From: Ectothiorhodospiraceae bacterium
GTDB taxonomy: Bacteria > Pseudomonadota > Gammaproteobacteria > Nitrococcales > Aquisalimonadaceae
Direction: 5' to 3'
Assembly: GCA_007130525.1 (NCBI GenBank)
Contig: SLSJ01000259.1
Location: 1 to 36,488, forward strand
Length of the DNA: 36,488 bases
Shown here: positions 25,109 to 36,488 of the stretch, piece by piece
Numbering within the stretch: position 1 is the stretch's first letter
Layout: each line of letters starts with the position of its first letter
The notes under the pieces: model-generated
Told to the model about the DNA's origin: nothing
What the model saw: the letters and a program-made list of their open reading frames with translations, nothing else
Databases searched by the model: none
Position numbers and translations under genes: made by a program

Positions 25109-27949
25109 ATGAAAGCGTCCTTTGAAGAACTCCTGCGCAACTCTTACCTGGCCGGCGCCAATGCGGCGTTCATAGAGGATCTCTACGAGCAGTATCTTCA
25201 TGATGCCGCCGAGGTGCCGGAGAAGTGGAGAGCGTACTTCCAGGGGCTGGAAACCGCTGCCCCCAGAGGGATGCCCGAAATTCCTCACAGTGAGGTCCGC
25301 AAGGAATTCATACGCCTCGCCCGTCGCAACGGCAGGGGCAACGGTGCAGCCGCAGCCGCCGGTGTCGCCGTCGGCGGTCTTTCTCCCGAGGCCGCCCAGA
25401 AACAGGCCGCTGTGCTGCGCCTGATCAATGCATGGCGGGTTCGGGGCCACCAGGCGGCGGATCTCGATCCGCTGGACCTGCGTGAGCCCATGCGCGTGCC
25501 GGATCTGGATCCCGCCCATCACGGCCTCACCGAGGGCGACATGGTCGAGGAATTCAACACCGGTTCCCTGTTCGCCCCGGACAGGATGAAGCTTGCGGAC
25601 ATTGTCCGGTTCCTGCGCACCACCTACGGCTCCACCATCGGCTGCGAGTACATGCATATCACTGATACCCGGGAAAAGCGCTGGATCCAGGAGCGTATCG
25701 AGCGGCCGCGCGCCAAGCCGGTGCTCCCGCCGGAGAAGCGCAGGGAGATCCTGGAACGGCTGACGGCGGCGGAGGGAATCGAAAAGTACCTGCACAGCAA
25801 GTACGTGGGCCAGAAGCGTTTCTCCCTGGAAGGCGGCGAATCACTGATCCCGCTACTTGACGAGTTGATCCAGCGAGCCGGCAGTCACGGTGTGAAGGAG
25901 ATGGTTCTGGGTATGGCCCACCGTGGCCGACTCAACGTGTTGATCAACATTCTGGGCAAATCACCGGGAGACCTGTTCCAGGAGTTCGAGGGCAATTTCA
26001 ACGTCGAGAACGCCGGGGCCGGCGACGTCAAGTACCATCTGGGTTATTCCTCCGATATCCAGACCAGGCAAGGGCCGCTGCATCTGGCGCTGGCGTTCAA
26101 CCCCTCGCACCTGGAGATTGTCGACCCGGTGGTGGTTGGCTCCGTCCGGGGTCGCATGCACCGTCGGCGCGACCACAAGGGCGAGGAAGTGCTGCCGGTG
26201 CTGATCCATGGCGATGCGGCCTTCGCGGGCCAGGGCGTGGTCATGGAGACGTTCCAGCTATCGCAGGCACGCGGCTTCTACACCGGGGGTACCGTGCATC
26301 TGGTGGTGAACAATCAGATCGGATTTACCACGTCGCATCCGCTGGACACGCGCTCCACGCTGTACTGCACCGAAGTGGCGAAAATGGTTCAGGCGCCGAT
26401 CTTCCACGTCAACGGCGATGATCCGGACGCGGTGATATTCGTCACCCAGCTGGCCATGGATTACCGCCAGGAGTTCAAGAGGGACGTCGTGGTGGACCTC
26501 ATCTGCTACCGCCGTCACGGCCATAACGAGGCCGATGAGCCTGCGGCCACGCAGCCCATGATGTACGCCAAGATCAAGAAGCGGAAAACCACCCGCAAGC
26601 TCTATGCCGGACGCCTGGTGCGGTCGGGGCTGATGAGCGAGGAAGACACCGACTCGCTGGTGCAGGAGTACCGGGACGCGCTTGACAATCATCGCGTTGT
26701 CGCGCGCAACATCCTGACCGGCGTGCGCAACGAGTTCGCCGTGGACTGGAAGCCCTATTTCCAGGGCCGCTGGGACGATCCCGTCGACACCTCGGTGCCC
26801 ATTGCGGTGATACGCGAGCTTGCCGAAACCCTGCAGACGCTGCCCGAACGCTTTGAGCTGAATCCACGCGTCGCCGGTATCATGGGGAGTCGGCGCAAGA
26901 TGGGCGCCGGCGCGCTGCCGCTGGACTGGGGCTATGCCGAGACCATGGCGTACGCGACGCTGCTGCACGACGGACACCGGGTGCGCCTGACGGGTCAGGA
27001 CAGCGGTCGGGGGACGTTCTCGCACCGGCACGCGGTGCTGCACAACGCCCTGGACGGCAGCGTGTTCGTGCCCCTGAAGAATGTCACCACCGAGCAGGAT
27101 GATTTCGTCGTCATTGATTCCCTGCTCTCGGAAGAGGCGGTGCTTGGCTTCGAGTACGGCTATGCAACCAACGATCCCCAGACGCTGGTGATCTGGGAGG
27201 CCCAGTTCGGCGATTTCGCCAACGGCGCCCAGGTGGTCATTGATCAGTTCATCACCTCCGGCGAAACCAAATGGGGCCGCCTCAGCGGGCTCACCCTGTT
27301 CCTGCCCCACGGTTACGAGGGGCAGGGGCCCGAGCATTCCTCGGCACGACTCGAGCGGTTTCTGCAGTTGTGCGCGGACGCCAACATCCAGGTCTGCGTA
27401 CCCACTACACCGGCGCAGTTCTTTCACATGCTCCGGCGGCAACAGCTACGCTATTACCGCAAGCCGCTGGTGGTGATGACACCGAAGAGCCTGCTTCGGC
27501 ACAAACTGTCCACATCGTCGCTGGATGATCTTAGCGGTGGCCGCTGGCAGAACGTGATCGACGAGGTGGATGAGATCAAGGCGAAGGACGTGGAACGCGT
27601 CATCATGTGCAGCGGCAAGGTCTACTACGATCTGCTCACCGAACGGCGCAAGCGCGAGCTGACCAACACGGCGATCATCCGTATCGAGCAGCTCTATCCG
27701 TTCCCTGAAAAGGATGTGAGCCAGTTGCTGCGTCGACGTTACAGCAAGGCGCGAAAAGTGATCTGGTGCCAGGAAGAGCACAAGAACCAGGGTGCTTGGT
27801 ACTCCAGCCAGCATCACTTCCGTCACTGCATGCGGGAAGACCAGGAACTGTGTTATGCGGGCCGCGAAGGGGCCGCATCGCCTGCCGTGGGCTATCCCAA
27901 GCTGCATCACGAGCAGCAGCGTCAGCTGGTGGACGACGCACTGAGTTGA
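25109..27949 (+). CDS. sucA: 2-oxoglutarate dehydrogenase E1 component
   Basis: Thiamine diphosphate-dependent decarboxylase of 946 residues, the first enzyme of the 2-oxoglutarate dehydrogenase complex in the TCA cycle. The N-terminal E2-binding region begins [26 protein letters not shown]. The thiamine-binding motif is [19 protein letters not shown] (from G368) through [23 protein letters not shown] and [12 protein letters not shown] are strongly conserved. The C-terminal transketolase-like part has [17 protein letters not shown] and [23 protein letters not shown]. The length is normal. First gene of sucA-sucB-lpdA. Confidence 0.98.
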   Translation: MKASFEELLRNSYLAGANAAFIEDLYEQYLHDAAEVPEKWRAYFQGLETAAPRGMPEIPHSEVRKEFIRLARRNGRGNGAAAAAGVAVGGLSPEAAQKQAAVLRLINAWRVRGHQAADLDPLDLREPMRVPDLDPAHHGLTEGDMVEEFNTGSLFAPDRMKLADIVRFLRTTYGSTIGCEYMHITDTREKRWIQERIERPRAKPVLPPEKRREILERLTAAEGIEKYLHSKYVGQKRFSLEGGESLIPLLDELIQRAGSHGVKEMVLGMAHRGRLNVLINILGKSPGDLFQEFEGNFNVENAGAGDVKYHLGYSSDIQTRQGPLHLALAFNPSHLEIVDPVVVGSVRGRMHRRRDHKGEEVLPVLIHGDAAFAGQGVVMETFQLSQARGFYTGGTVHLVVNNQIGFTTSHPLDTRSTLYCTEVAKMVQAPIFHVNGDDPDAVIFVTQLAMDYRQEFKRDVVVDLICYRRHGHNEADEPAATQPMMYAKIKKRKTTRKLYAGRLVRSGLMSEEDTDSLVQEYRDALDNHRVVARNILTGVRNEFAVDWKPYFQGRWDDPVDTSVPIAVIRELAETLQTLPERFELNPRVAGIMGSRRKMGAGALPLDWGYAETMAYATLLHDGHRVRLTGQDSGRGTFSHRHAVLHNALDGSVFVPLKNVTTEQDDFVVIDSLLSEEAVLGFEYGYATNDPQTLVIWEAQFGDFANGAQVVIDQFITSGETKWGRLSGLTLFLPHGYEGQGPEHSSARLERFLQLCADANIQVCVPTTPAQFFHMLRRQQLRYYRKPLVVMTPKSLLRHKLSTSSLDDLSGGRWQNVIDEVDEIKAKDVERVIMCSGKVYYDLLTERRKRELTNTAIIRIEQLYPFPEKDVSQLLRRRYSKARKVIWCQEEHKNQGAWYSSQHHFRHCMREDQELCYAGREGAASPAVGYPKLHHEQQRQLVDDALS

Positions 27950-28016
27950 TGGGCACACCGTCGCCGGGCCGGCTGGGTCCGCTCCGCGACACGACCAACC
28001 AATAAGCGAGGATCTG

Positions 28017-30778
<2,762 letters not shown>

Positions 30779-30813
30779 ACTGAGGCTGGATTGCCGCCCA
30801 TGTTGGGGATCTG

Positions 30814-30833
30814 CCGCCGCTTGCAGTCGGCGG
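30814..30833 (+). terminator. Weak hairpin after lpdA
   Basis: Stem CCGCCG (30814-30819) / CGGCGG (30828-30833) with an 8-base loop, followed by TGATTATTG. It lies 36 bases after the lpdA stop. A short stem and broken T-tract make it a weak candidate terminator. Confidence 0.35.
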
Positions 30834-30933
30834 TGATTATTGAATTCGTCAATGCATGACGTTCTTCGTGCCCAAGAAACCGCAATGCTTCATGCCCCTT
30901 GTTGAGCATGTAACAGATTGATGTAAAAGAGGT

Positions 30934-30963
30934 TTGGGAACGCGTAACCGAGTAGGTTAGACT
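30934..30963 (+). promoter_or_regulatory. Candidate promoter of the acuI-prp operon
   Basis: TTGGGA (30934-30939) and TAGACT (30958-30963) with 18-base spacing, each four of six to the sigma70 consensus, ending 33 bases before the acuI start. A second option is TTGAGC (30902-30907) with TAAAAG (30924-30929), spacing 16. The local sequence is AT-richer than its surroundings. No PrpR-type regulator gene is present in the window. Confidence 0.35.
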
Positions 30964-30996
30964 GACCGCCGCACACGCACCTGATGGGGGTTGACC

Positions 30997-31986
30997 ATGA
31001 GTTCCTTCAAGGCTCTTCGTGTTCACCAGGCAGACAAAGGCGTAGAAGCGCGTATCGAGGATATGCGTGTCGAGGATCTCTCCGAAGGCAGTGTGGTGAT
31101 CCGCGCGGCCTGGTCCGGAATCAACTACAAGGATGCCCTCGCAGTCACCGGCAAGGGCAAGATCATGCGGACGCTGCCGCTGAATGCGGGTATTGACGTT
31201 TCGGGGACCGTGGAAACGTCCGAGGACCCCCGGTTCCTCCCCGGCCACGAGGTGCTTGTCACTGGCTGTGGCCTGGGCGAAGTCCATGACGGCGGTTTCG
31301 CGGGCATGGTTCGGGTTCCCGGTGACTGGGTCGTGCCCATGCCGGATGGGCTTGATCTGCGTCGCGCCATGGCGGTGGGTACCGCAGGATTCACTGCCGG
31401 CATGGCGCTGGTGCGCATGGAACAGAATGGACAGGAGCCGGGCCATGGGCCGATCCTGATCACCGGCGCCAGCGGCGGCGTCGGCAGTTTTGCCACCCGG
31501 CTGTTCAGCCGCGCCGGATACAGCGTGACCGCCTTCACCGGCAAGACCGATGCCGCTGACTACCTGCAGTCACTGGGCGCGGCGGATATTCTCGACGCCT
31601 CCCAGGTGGACTACGGCAAGCGGCCGTTGGAGAAGGCCATATGGGGTGGCGCCGTAGACAGTCTCGGCGGAGACGCGCTCACCTGGCTGACTCGCACGGT
31701 CAAGCCCTGGGGCAACATCGGTGCCATAGGGCTTGCCGCCGGCATCGAACTCAACACCACCGTGATGCCGTTCATCCTTCGGGGCGTGAGCCTGCTCGGG
31801 ATCAATTCCGTGGAATGCTCGCGTGATCTCCGCCTGGCGGTCTGGCAGCGGATATCGGAGCTACTCCAGCCCGACGATTGTGACGCAATCATAAGCGGCG
31901 AGGTTGGCCTTGACGACGTGCTCGAGAGCGCGGAGTCCTTGCTGGCGCGGAAGGCCCGGGGACGTACCCTGGTCCGTCTCGCCTGA
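30997..31986 (+). CDS. acuI: AcuI/YhdH-type acryloyl-CoA reductase (MDR family)
   Basis: Medium-chain reductase of 329 residues. The N-terminal GroES-like domain shows [34 protein letters not shown], and the Rossmann domain has [14 protein letters not shown] from about residue 157. The [21 protein letters not shown] stretch is typical of the YhdH/AcuI branch, which reduces acryloyl-CoA to propionyl-CoA with NADPH. No zinc-ligand cysteines are seen, in line with that branch. The ATG at 30997 fits better than the ORF-track TTG six bases before. It is 17 bases from prpB, so probably supplies propionyl-CoA to the methylcitrate genes. Substrate assignment is by family and context. Confidence 0.85.
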   Translation: MSSFKALRVHQADKGVEARIEDMRVEDLSEGSVVIRAAWSGINYKDALAVTGKGKIMRTLPLNAGIDVSGTVETSEDPRFLPGHEVLVTGCGLGEVHDGGFAGMVRVPGDWVVPMPDGLDLRRAMAVGTAGFTAGMALVRMEQNGQEPGHGPILITGASGGVGSFATRLFSRAGYSVTAFTGKTDAADYLQSLGAADILDASQVDYGKRPLEKAIWGGAVDSLGGDALTWLTRTVKPWGNIGAIGLAAGIELNTTVMPFILRGVSLLGINSVECSRDLRLAVWQRISELLQPDDCDAIISGEVGLDDVLESAESLLARKARGRTLVRLA

Positions 31987-32003
31987 GCTGCGGAGGTTTC
32001 GCC

Positions 32004-32885
32004 ATGGGTATTGAAAGTGCCGGCCTGCGATTCCGTCAGGCCCTGACGCACGAAAAGCCCTTGCAGATCGCCGGCACCATAAACGCCTACACGGCGCTGA
32101 TGGCGGAGCGTGCCGGCTTCAGCGCCATCTATCTCTCCGGTGCCGGCGTCGCCAATGCTTCCTATGGTCTGCCGGATCTGGGTATTACCCAATTATCGGA
32201 TGTGCTGGTGGATGCCTCCCGCCTAACCGCGACAACCGATCTTCCCTTGCTGGTGGATGTTGACACCGGTTGGGGCGGCGCCTTCAACATCGCCCGGACC
32301 GTTCGCGAGATGGAGCGTGCCGGAGTGGCAGCCATTCACCTCGAGGACCAGGTCCAGGCAAAGCGTTGCGGACACCGGCCGGGAAAGGCCCTGGTTTCCG
32401 CCGCCGAGATGGCCGACCGCGTGAAGGCTGCGGTCGACGCGCGCCGCGACCCCGACTTCGTGTTCATGGCGCGCACGGACGCCTTCGCCTCAGAGGGCAT
32501 GCAGGGTGCCCTCGATCGCGCCGGCCTTTATGTCGAAGCTGGCGCCGACATGATCTTTGCCGAGGCGCTGCACACCCTGGATGATTTCCGAACATTCACG
32601 GCAGCCATCGAGGTGCCTGTGCTGGCCAATATCACGGAATTCGGAAAGACCCCCCTGTTCACGGTGACCGAACTGGGGCAGGCGGGTGCCGCGATGGTGC
32701 TTTATCCGTTGTCCGCGTTCCGGGCCATGAGCCGGGCGGCGGAGCGCGTTTATGCGGCCATTCGTGAAGATGGCACGCAGCAGGCGGTGGTGGACAGCAT
32801 GCAGACTCGGACCGAGCTCTATGAAGTGCTGGGCTATCACGAGTACGAAGACAAGCTGGACGCCCTCTTCAGCAGGGATCAGTAA
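32004..32885 (+). CDS. prpB: 2-methylisocitrate lyase
   Basis: Splits 2-methylisocitrate into pyruvate and succinate, the last step of the methylcitrate cycle. 293 residues of the isocitrate lyase/PEP mutase fold. Visible are [25 protein letters not shown] with the metal-binding Asp residues, and the catalytic loop [12 protein letters not shown] with C122. HLEDQ and MARTDA are also as expected. The ATG at 32004 has GCGGAGG upstream. It lies between acuI and prpC. Confidence 0.96.
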   Translation: MGIESAGLRFRQALTHEKPLQIAGTINAYTALMAERAGFSAIYLSGAGVANASYGLPDLGITQLSDVLVDASRLTATTDLPLLVDVDTGWGGAFNIARTVREMERAGVAAIHLEDQVQAKRCGHRPGKALVSAAEMADRVKAAVDARRDPDFVFMARTDAFASEGMQGALDRAGLYVEAGADMIFAEALHTLDDFRTFTAAIEVPVLANITEFGKTPLFTVTELGQAGAAMVLYPLSAFRAMSRAAERVYAAIREDGTQQAVVDSMQTRTELYEVLGYHEYEDKLDALFSRDQ

Positions 32886-32964
32886 ACCCGGGTTGGGCAT
32901 TGCGGGTATAACCGTCTCCGCCCCCTGAGGCGCGGAAGGCCTTGATGACTGGAGTGAGACCGAG

Positions 32965-34095
32965 ATGAGCGACAAGAAATCCACTGCGGCCGCGGGGCTG
33001 CGCGGACAGAGTGCCGGCGAGACAGCATTGTGTACCGTGGGCAAGGAAGGCACGGGCCTTACCTACCGAGGTTATGATGTTCGTGATCTTGCGGAACACG
33101 TAACGTTCGAGGAAGTGGCCTACCTGCTGCTTCACGGTGAGCTGCCCACCCGCAGCGAACTCGACGCCTACGTGAGCCATCTGCAGGGGCTGCGTGACCT
33201 GCCCCGAGCCCTGAAGGCCGTGCTGGAGCAGATTCCCGCAGACGCCCACCCCATGGATGTCATGCGCACCGGCTGCTCCATGCTCGGCAACCTGGAAACG
33301 GAAACGGATTTCGCCCAGCAGCTAGACTTGGCTGACCGGCTGCTGGCGGTGTTTCCATCAATCATCACCTACTGGTATCGCTATTCCCATGATCGCGTCC
33401 GGATCGAACCGGTGACCGACGATGCCTCGATCGGCGGTCATTTTCTCAATCTGCTGCATGGAAAGCCCGCGTCGCAGCTGCATGCAGACGTGATGAACGT
33501 GTCGCTTATCCTATACGCGGAGCACGAGTTCAATGCCTCCACGTTCACCGCACGCGTCTGCGCCTCCACACTCTCGGACATGCATTCCTGTATCACCGGC
33601 GCCATCGGCTCGCTGCGCGGACCGCTCCATGGCGGTGCCAACGAGGCCGCCATGGCCATGCTCGAGCAGTGGAGCGATCCGGACCAGGCGGAGCGCGAAC
33701 TGCTGGCCATGCTCGAGCGCAAGGAAAAGGTCATGGGCTTCGGCCATGCCATTTACACCGAGTCCGACCCGCGCAATGCCGTGATCAAGGCCTGGTCGAG
33801 GAAGCTTGCCGACGACGTCGGGGATACCACGCTTTTCCCTGTTTCGGAGCGGGTGGACGAGGTGATGTGGCGGGAGAAGAAGCTCTTCCCCAATGCAGAC
33901 TTCTACCACGCCTCCGCCTATCACTTCATGGGCATCCCCACCAAGCTGTTTACGCCCATCTTCGTGATGTCGCGGCTGACGGGCTGGGCGGCGCACGTGA
34001 TGGAGCAGCGCGCCAACAACCGCATCATCCGCCCCAGTGCCGATTACACCGGGCCGGAGTTGCGCAAGGTGGTGCCCATCGAGGAGCGGGGCTGA
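32965..34095 (+). CDS. prpC: 2-methylcitrate synthase
   Basis: Condenses propionyl-CoA with oxaloacetate, 376 residues of the citrate synthase family (short, PrpC-like form). The catalytic set is H222 (GPLHGGANEAAM), H261 (GFGHAIYTESDPRNAVIK) and D312 (NADFYHASAYHFMGIPTKLFTPIF). The N-terminus shows LTYRGYDVRDLAEHVTFEEVAYLLLHGELP. The short length, the MGIPTKLFTPIFVMSR stretch and the flanking prpB and acnD genes favour PrpC over housekeeping citrate synthase. It starts 79 bases after prpB and ends 30 bases before acnD. Confidence 0.95.
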   Translation: MSDKKSTAAAGLRGQSAGETALCTVGKEGTGLTYRGYDVRDLAEHVTFEEVAYLLLHGELPTRSELDAYVSHLQGLRDLPRALKAVLEQIPADAHPMDVMRTGCSMLGNLETETDFAQQLDLADRLLAVFPSIITYWYRYSHDRVRIEPVTDDASIGGHFLNLLHGKPASQLHADVMNVSLILYAEHEFNASTFTARVCASTLSDMHSCITGAIGSLRGPLHGGANEAAMAMLEQWSDPDQAERELLAMLERKEKVMGFGHAIYTESDPRNAVIKAWSRKLADDVGDTTLFPVSERVDEVMWREKKLFPNADFYHASAYHFMGIPTKLFTPIFVMSRLTGWAAHVMEQRANNRIIRPSADYTGPELRKVVPIEERG

Positions 34096-34125
34096 CCGGC
34101 ACCGCCGCCGTCCGAACCCGGGAGC

Positions 34126-36488
34126 ATGGCCATGTCCGAATCCGTCAATCGCGACTTCCGCAAGTCGCTGTCCTGCGGTGGGCTCGACTACTTCGACGCG
34201 CGCGCCGCGGTCGATGCCATGCGGCCCGGCGCCTACGCGAGCCTGCCGTTCACCGCCCGCGTTCTGGCCGAGAACCTGGTGCGGCGCTGTCCGCCGGCGG
34301 AACTGGAGGACTGCCTGCGGCAGATCGTGGAGCGACGCCGGGACCGGGACTTCCCGTGGTTTCCGGCTCGCGTGGTCTGTCACGACATCCTGGGCCAGAC
34401 CGCGTTCGTCGACCTGGCCGGACTGCGGGACGCCATCGCCGAACAGGGCGGCGATCCGGCCCGGGTGAATCCGGTGGTACCCACCCAGCTCATCGTTGAC
34501 CACTCGCTGGCGGTGGAGCATGCGGGCTTCGAAAAGGACGCCTTCGAGAAAAACAGGGCCATCGAGGAGCGGCGCAACGCCGACCGCTTCCACTTCATCA
34601 ACTGGACCAGGCAGGCCTTCCGCAACGTGGACGTGATACCGCCTGGCAACGGCATCATGCACCAGATCAACCTGGAGCGGATGTCAACGGTGGTGGAATC
34701 GCGGGACGGGGTGGCCTTCCCCGACACCCTGGTGGGCACCGACAGTCACACTCCGCACGTGGACGCGCTGGGTGTGCTGGCCATCGGCGTCGGCGGCCTG
34801 GAGGCGGAGAGCGTGATGCTGGGACGGCCGTCCTACATGCGCCTGCCGGACATGGTGGGCGTGGAGCTCACCGGCAGGCCCGGGCCGGGCATCACCTGCA
34901 CGGACATCGTGCTCGCGCTCACCGAGTTCCTCCGCCGCGAGCGGGTGGTATCCGCCTACCTGGAATTCTTCGGTGAGGGGGCGGCGGCGCTGTCCGTGGG
35001 CGACCGCGCCACCATCTCCAACATGACCCCGGAGTTCGGCGCCACCGCCGCCATGTTCCACATCGATCAGCAGACCCTCGACTACCTGAGCCTCACGGGG
35101 CGCGATCCGGAGCAGGTGAAGCTGGTGGAGACCTACGCGAAGACCGTGGGTCTGTGGGCGGATGACCTGAACACAGCGGAATACGAGCGGACGCTGCGCT
35201 TCGACCTGTCCACGGTGGTGCGCAACATGGCCGGCCCATCCAGCCCCCACAAGCGGGTGGCCACCACGGATCTGGCCAAGGCCGGCATCGCCGGCACCGT
35301 GGAGCAGCCGGGCGACGGCCGCATGCCGGACGGCGCGGTGATCATCGCGGCCATTACCAGCTGCACCAACACCAGCAATCCGCGCAACGTGATCGCCGCC
35401 GCTCTGCTGGCGAAGAAGGCCAATGCCCTGGGGCTCGCCCGCAAGCCCTGGGTAAAGACCTCGCTCGCGCCCGGCTCCCGGGCGGTGCAGCTCTACCTGG
35501 AAGAGTCGGGCCTGCTCCCGGAACTGGAACGGCTGGGATTCGGCATCGTCGGCTTCGCCTGCACCACCTGCAACGGCATGAGCGGCGCCCTTGACCCGGC
35601 GATCCAGCAGGAGATCATCGACCGCGACCTCTACGCCACGGCGGTGCTCTCCGGCAACCGCAATTTCGACGGCCGCATCCACCCTTACGCGAAGCAGGCC
35701 TTCCTGGCCTCTCCGGCACTGGTGGTGGCCTATGCCATTGCCGGCACGGTGCGTTTCGACATCGAGAAGGATGCCCTGGGCACCGATGCCAACGGCCGCC
35801 CCATCACCCTGAAGGAGCTCTGGCCCACGGATGCCGAGATCGACGCGGTGGCGGCCGAACACGTGAAGCCGGATCACTTCCGCCGGGTCTACACTCCCAT
35901 GTTCCGGCCGCGGGCCGAGAACGCCGAGCCCGTATCGCCGCTGTACGACTGGCGGCCCCGGAGCACCTATATCCGCCGGCCGCCCTACTGGGAAGGCGCG
36001 CTGGCCGCGCCGCGCACGCTCACCGGCATGCGGCCGCTGGCAGTGCTGGGTGACAACATCACCACCGATCACCTCTCGCCGTCCAACGCCATTCTGCGGG
36101 ACAGCGCCGCCGGGGAGTATCTGGCGTCCATGGGCCTGCCGGAGGAGGACTTCAACTCCTACGCCACCCACCGTGGTGACCACCTCACCGCCCAGCGCGC
36201 GACGCTGGCCAACCCCAAGTTACTGAACGAGATGGTGCGCGACGAACGCGGCGCCATCCGCCAGGGCTCGCTCACACGGCTGGAGCCGGACGGCACGGTC
36301 ATGCGCATGTGGGAGGCCATCGAGACCTACATGGAGCGCGGCCAGCCGCTGATCATCATCGCCGGTGCCGATTACGGTCAGGGTTCCTCCCGGGACTGGG
36401 CGGCCAAGGGTGTGCGGCTGGCCGGTGTCGAGGCCATCGTGGCCGAGGGCTTCGAGCGCATCCACCGCACCAACCTGGTGGGCATGGG
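34126..36488 (+). CDS. acnD: Fe/S-dependent 2-methylcitrate dehydratase AcnD, cut by window end
   Basis: Aconitase-family enzyme that dehydrates 2-methylcitrate to 2-methyl-cis-aconitate (usually with PrpF). The frame runs from ATG 34126 (or ATG 34132) off the right edge, so it is missing from the ORF track; 787 codons are visible and the family is usually about 860-870 residues. The [4Fe-4S] ligands are C413 (TSCTNTSNPRN), C479 and C482 (ACTTCNGMSG). Other marks are FPDTLVGTDSHTPHVDALGVLAIGVGG, GDNITTDHLSPSNAI and GADYGQGSSRDWAAKG. The wording DYFDARAAVD near the N-terminus and the prpC neighbour favour AcnD over AcnA. prpF is expected just outside the window. Confidence 0.94.
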   Translation, partial: MAMSESVNRDFRKSLSCGGLDYFDARAAVDAMRPGAYASLPFTARVLAENLVRRCPPAELEDCLRQIVERRRDRDFPWFPARVVCHDILGQTAFVDLAGLRDAIAEQGGDPARVNPVVPTQLIVDHSLAVEHAGFEKDAFEKNRAIEERRNADRFHFINWTRQAFRNVDVIPPGNGIMHQINLERMSTVVESRDGVAFPDTLVGTDSHTPHVDALGVLAIGVGGLEAESVMLGRPSYMRLPDMVGVELTGRPGPGITCTDIVLALTEFLRRERVVSAYLEFFGEGAAALSVGDRATISNMTPEFGATAAMFHIDQQTLDYLSLTGRDPEQVKLVETYAKTVGLWADDLNTAEYERTLRFDLSTVVRNMAGPSSPHKRVATTDLAKAGIAGTVEQPGDGRMPDGAVIIAAITSCTNTSNPRNVIAAALLAKKANALGLARKPWVKTSLAPGSRAVQLYLEESGLLPELERLGFGIVGFACTTCNGMSGALDPAIQQEIIDRDLYATAVLSGNRNFDGRIHPYAKQAFLASPALVVAYAIAGTVRFDIEKDALGTDANGRPITLKELWPTDAEIDAVAAEHVKPDHFRRVYTPMFRPRAENAEPVSPLYDWRPRSTYIRRPPYWEGALAAPRTLTGMRPLAVLGDNITTDHLSPSNAILRDSAAGEYLASMGLPEEDFNSYATHRGDHLTAQRATLANPKLLNEMVRDERGAIRQGSLTRLEPDGTVMRMWEAIETYMERGQPLIIIAGADYGQGSSRDWAAKGVRLAGVEAIVAEGFERIHRTNLVGM

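Noticed and set aside
24717-25112. 131-aa plus-strand ORF upstream of sucA
   Set aside because: No domain, no ribosome-binding site, overlaps the sucA start, and is Cys/Pro/Arg-rich as expected of chance frames.
26258-27442. Minus-strand 394-aa ORF
   Set aside because: Antisense shadow of sucA.

Overview
The window looks like chromosomal DNA of a GC-rich gammaproteobacterium. The gene orders fmt-rsmB-(DUF4390)-ntrY-ntrX-trkA-trkH, hisBHAFIE-tatABC and sucA-sucB-lpdA, together with an AcnD-type methylcitrate cycle, fit a purple-sulfur-type or halophilic lineage (Chromatiales/Ectothiorhodospiraceae-like). That placement is inferred from gene order and composition; no 16S rRNA or other marker is present. 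I see no phage, plasmid, CRISPR array, tRNA or rRNA.

Left end (1-4327): a GtrA-like membrane protein (5' end outside the window), a DprE1-like FAD oxidase, a DprE2-like short-chain reductase and a GT-C membrane glycosyltransferase. The four families and their order match the mycobacterial Rv3789-Rv3790-Rv3791-Rv3792 block that makes and uses polyprenyl-phospho-D-arabinofuranose. The likely job here is to make a lipid-linked pentose and transfer it to a periplasmic acceptor. This is the most unusual gene content in the window.

4368-13833: fmt, rsmB, a DUF4390-type exported protein and the NtrY/NtrX two-component pair form a tight, overlapping operon. Potassium uptake genes trkA and trkH follow. 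The NtrX-like regulator lacks the sigma54-contacting GAFTGA loop. 13834-17143: a small TPR protein, a convergent lipid A-type acyltransferase, an exported-signal-free tryptophan-rich protein built from an exact two-fold repeat (phasin-like at best), a 500-bp stretch with two strong hairpins and a possible small ORF, and dtd.

17285-22456: six histidine biosynthesis genes (hisBHAFIE) run directly into the twin-arginine translocase genes tatABC. 22673-24442 (minus strand): a 589-residue uncharacterised protein with a possible C-terminal PilZ-like segment. A 666-bp gene-free leader then precedes sucA-sucB-lpdA, the complete 2-oxoglutarate dehydrogenase complex.

30997-36488: an AcuI/YhdH-type reductase followed by prpB, prpC and acnD (cut by the window end). 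Together they describe a route from acryloyl-CoA to propionyl-CoA and through the methylcitrate cycle. acnD is absent from the ORF track because it runs off the right edge.

Three copies of a previously unlabelled fold-back repeat (22-bp terminal inverted repeats, consensus CTAGCCCGCATATCTCRCCGCC) sit at 1755-1890, 13886-14068 and 22457-22640. Two are about 92% identical over about 184 bp in opposite orientation. They look like a MITE-type non-autonomous element.
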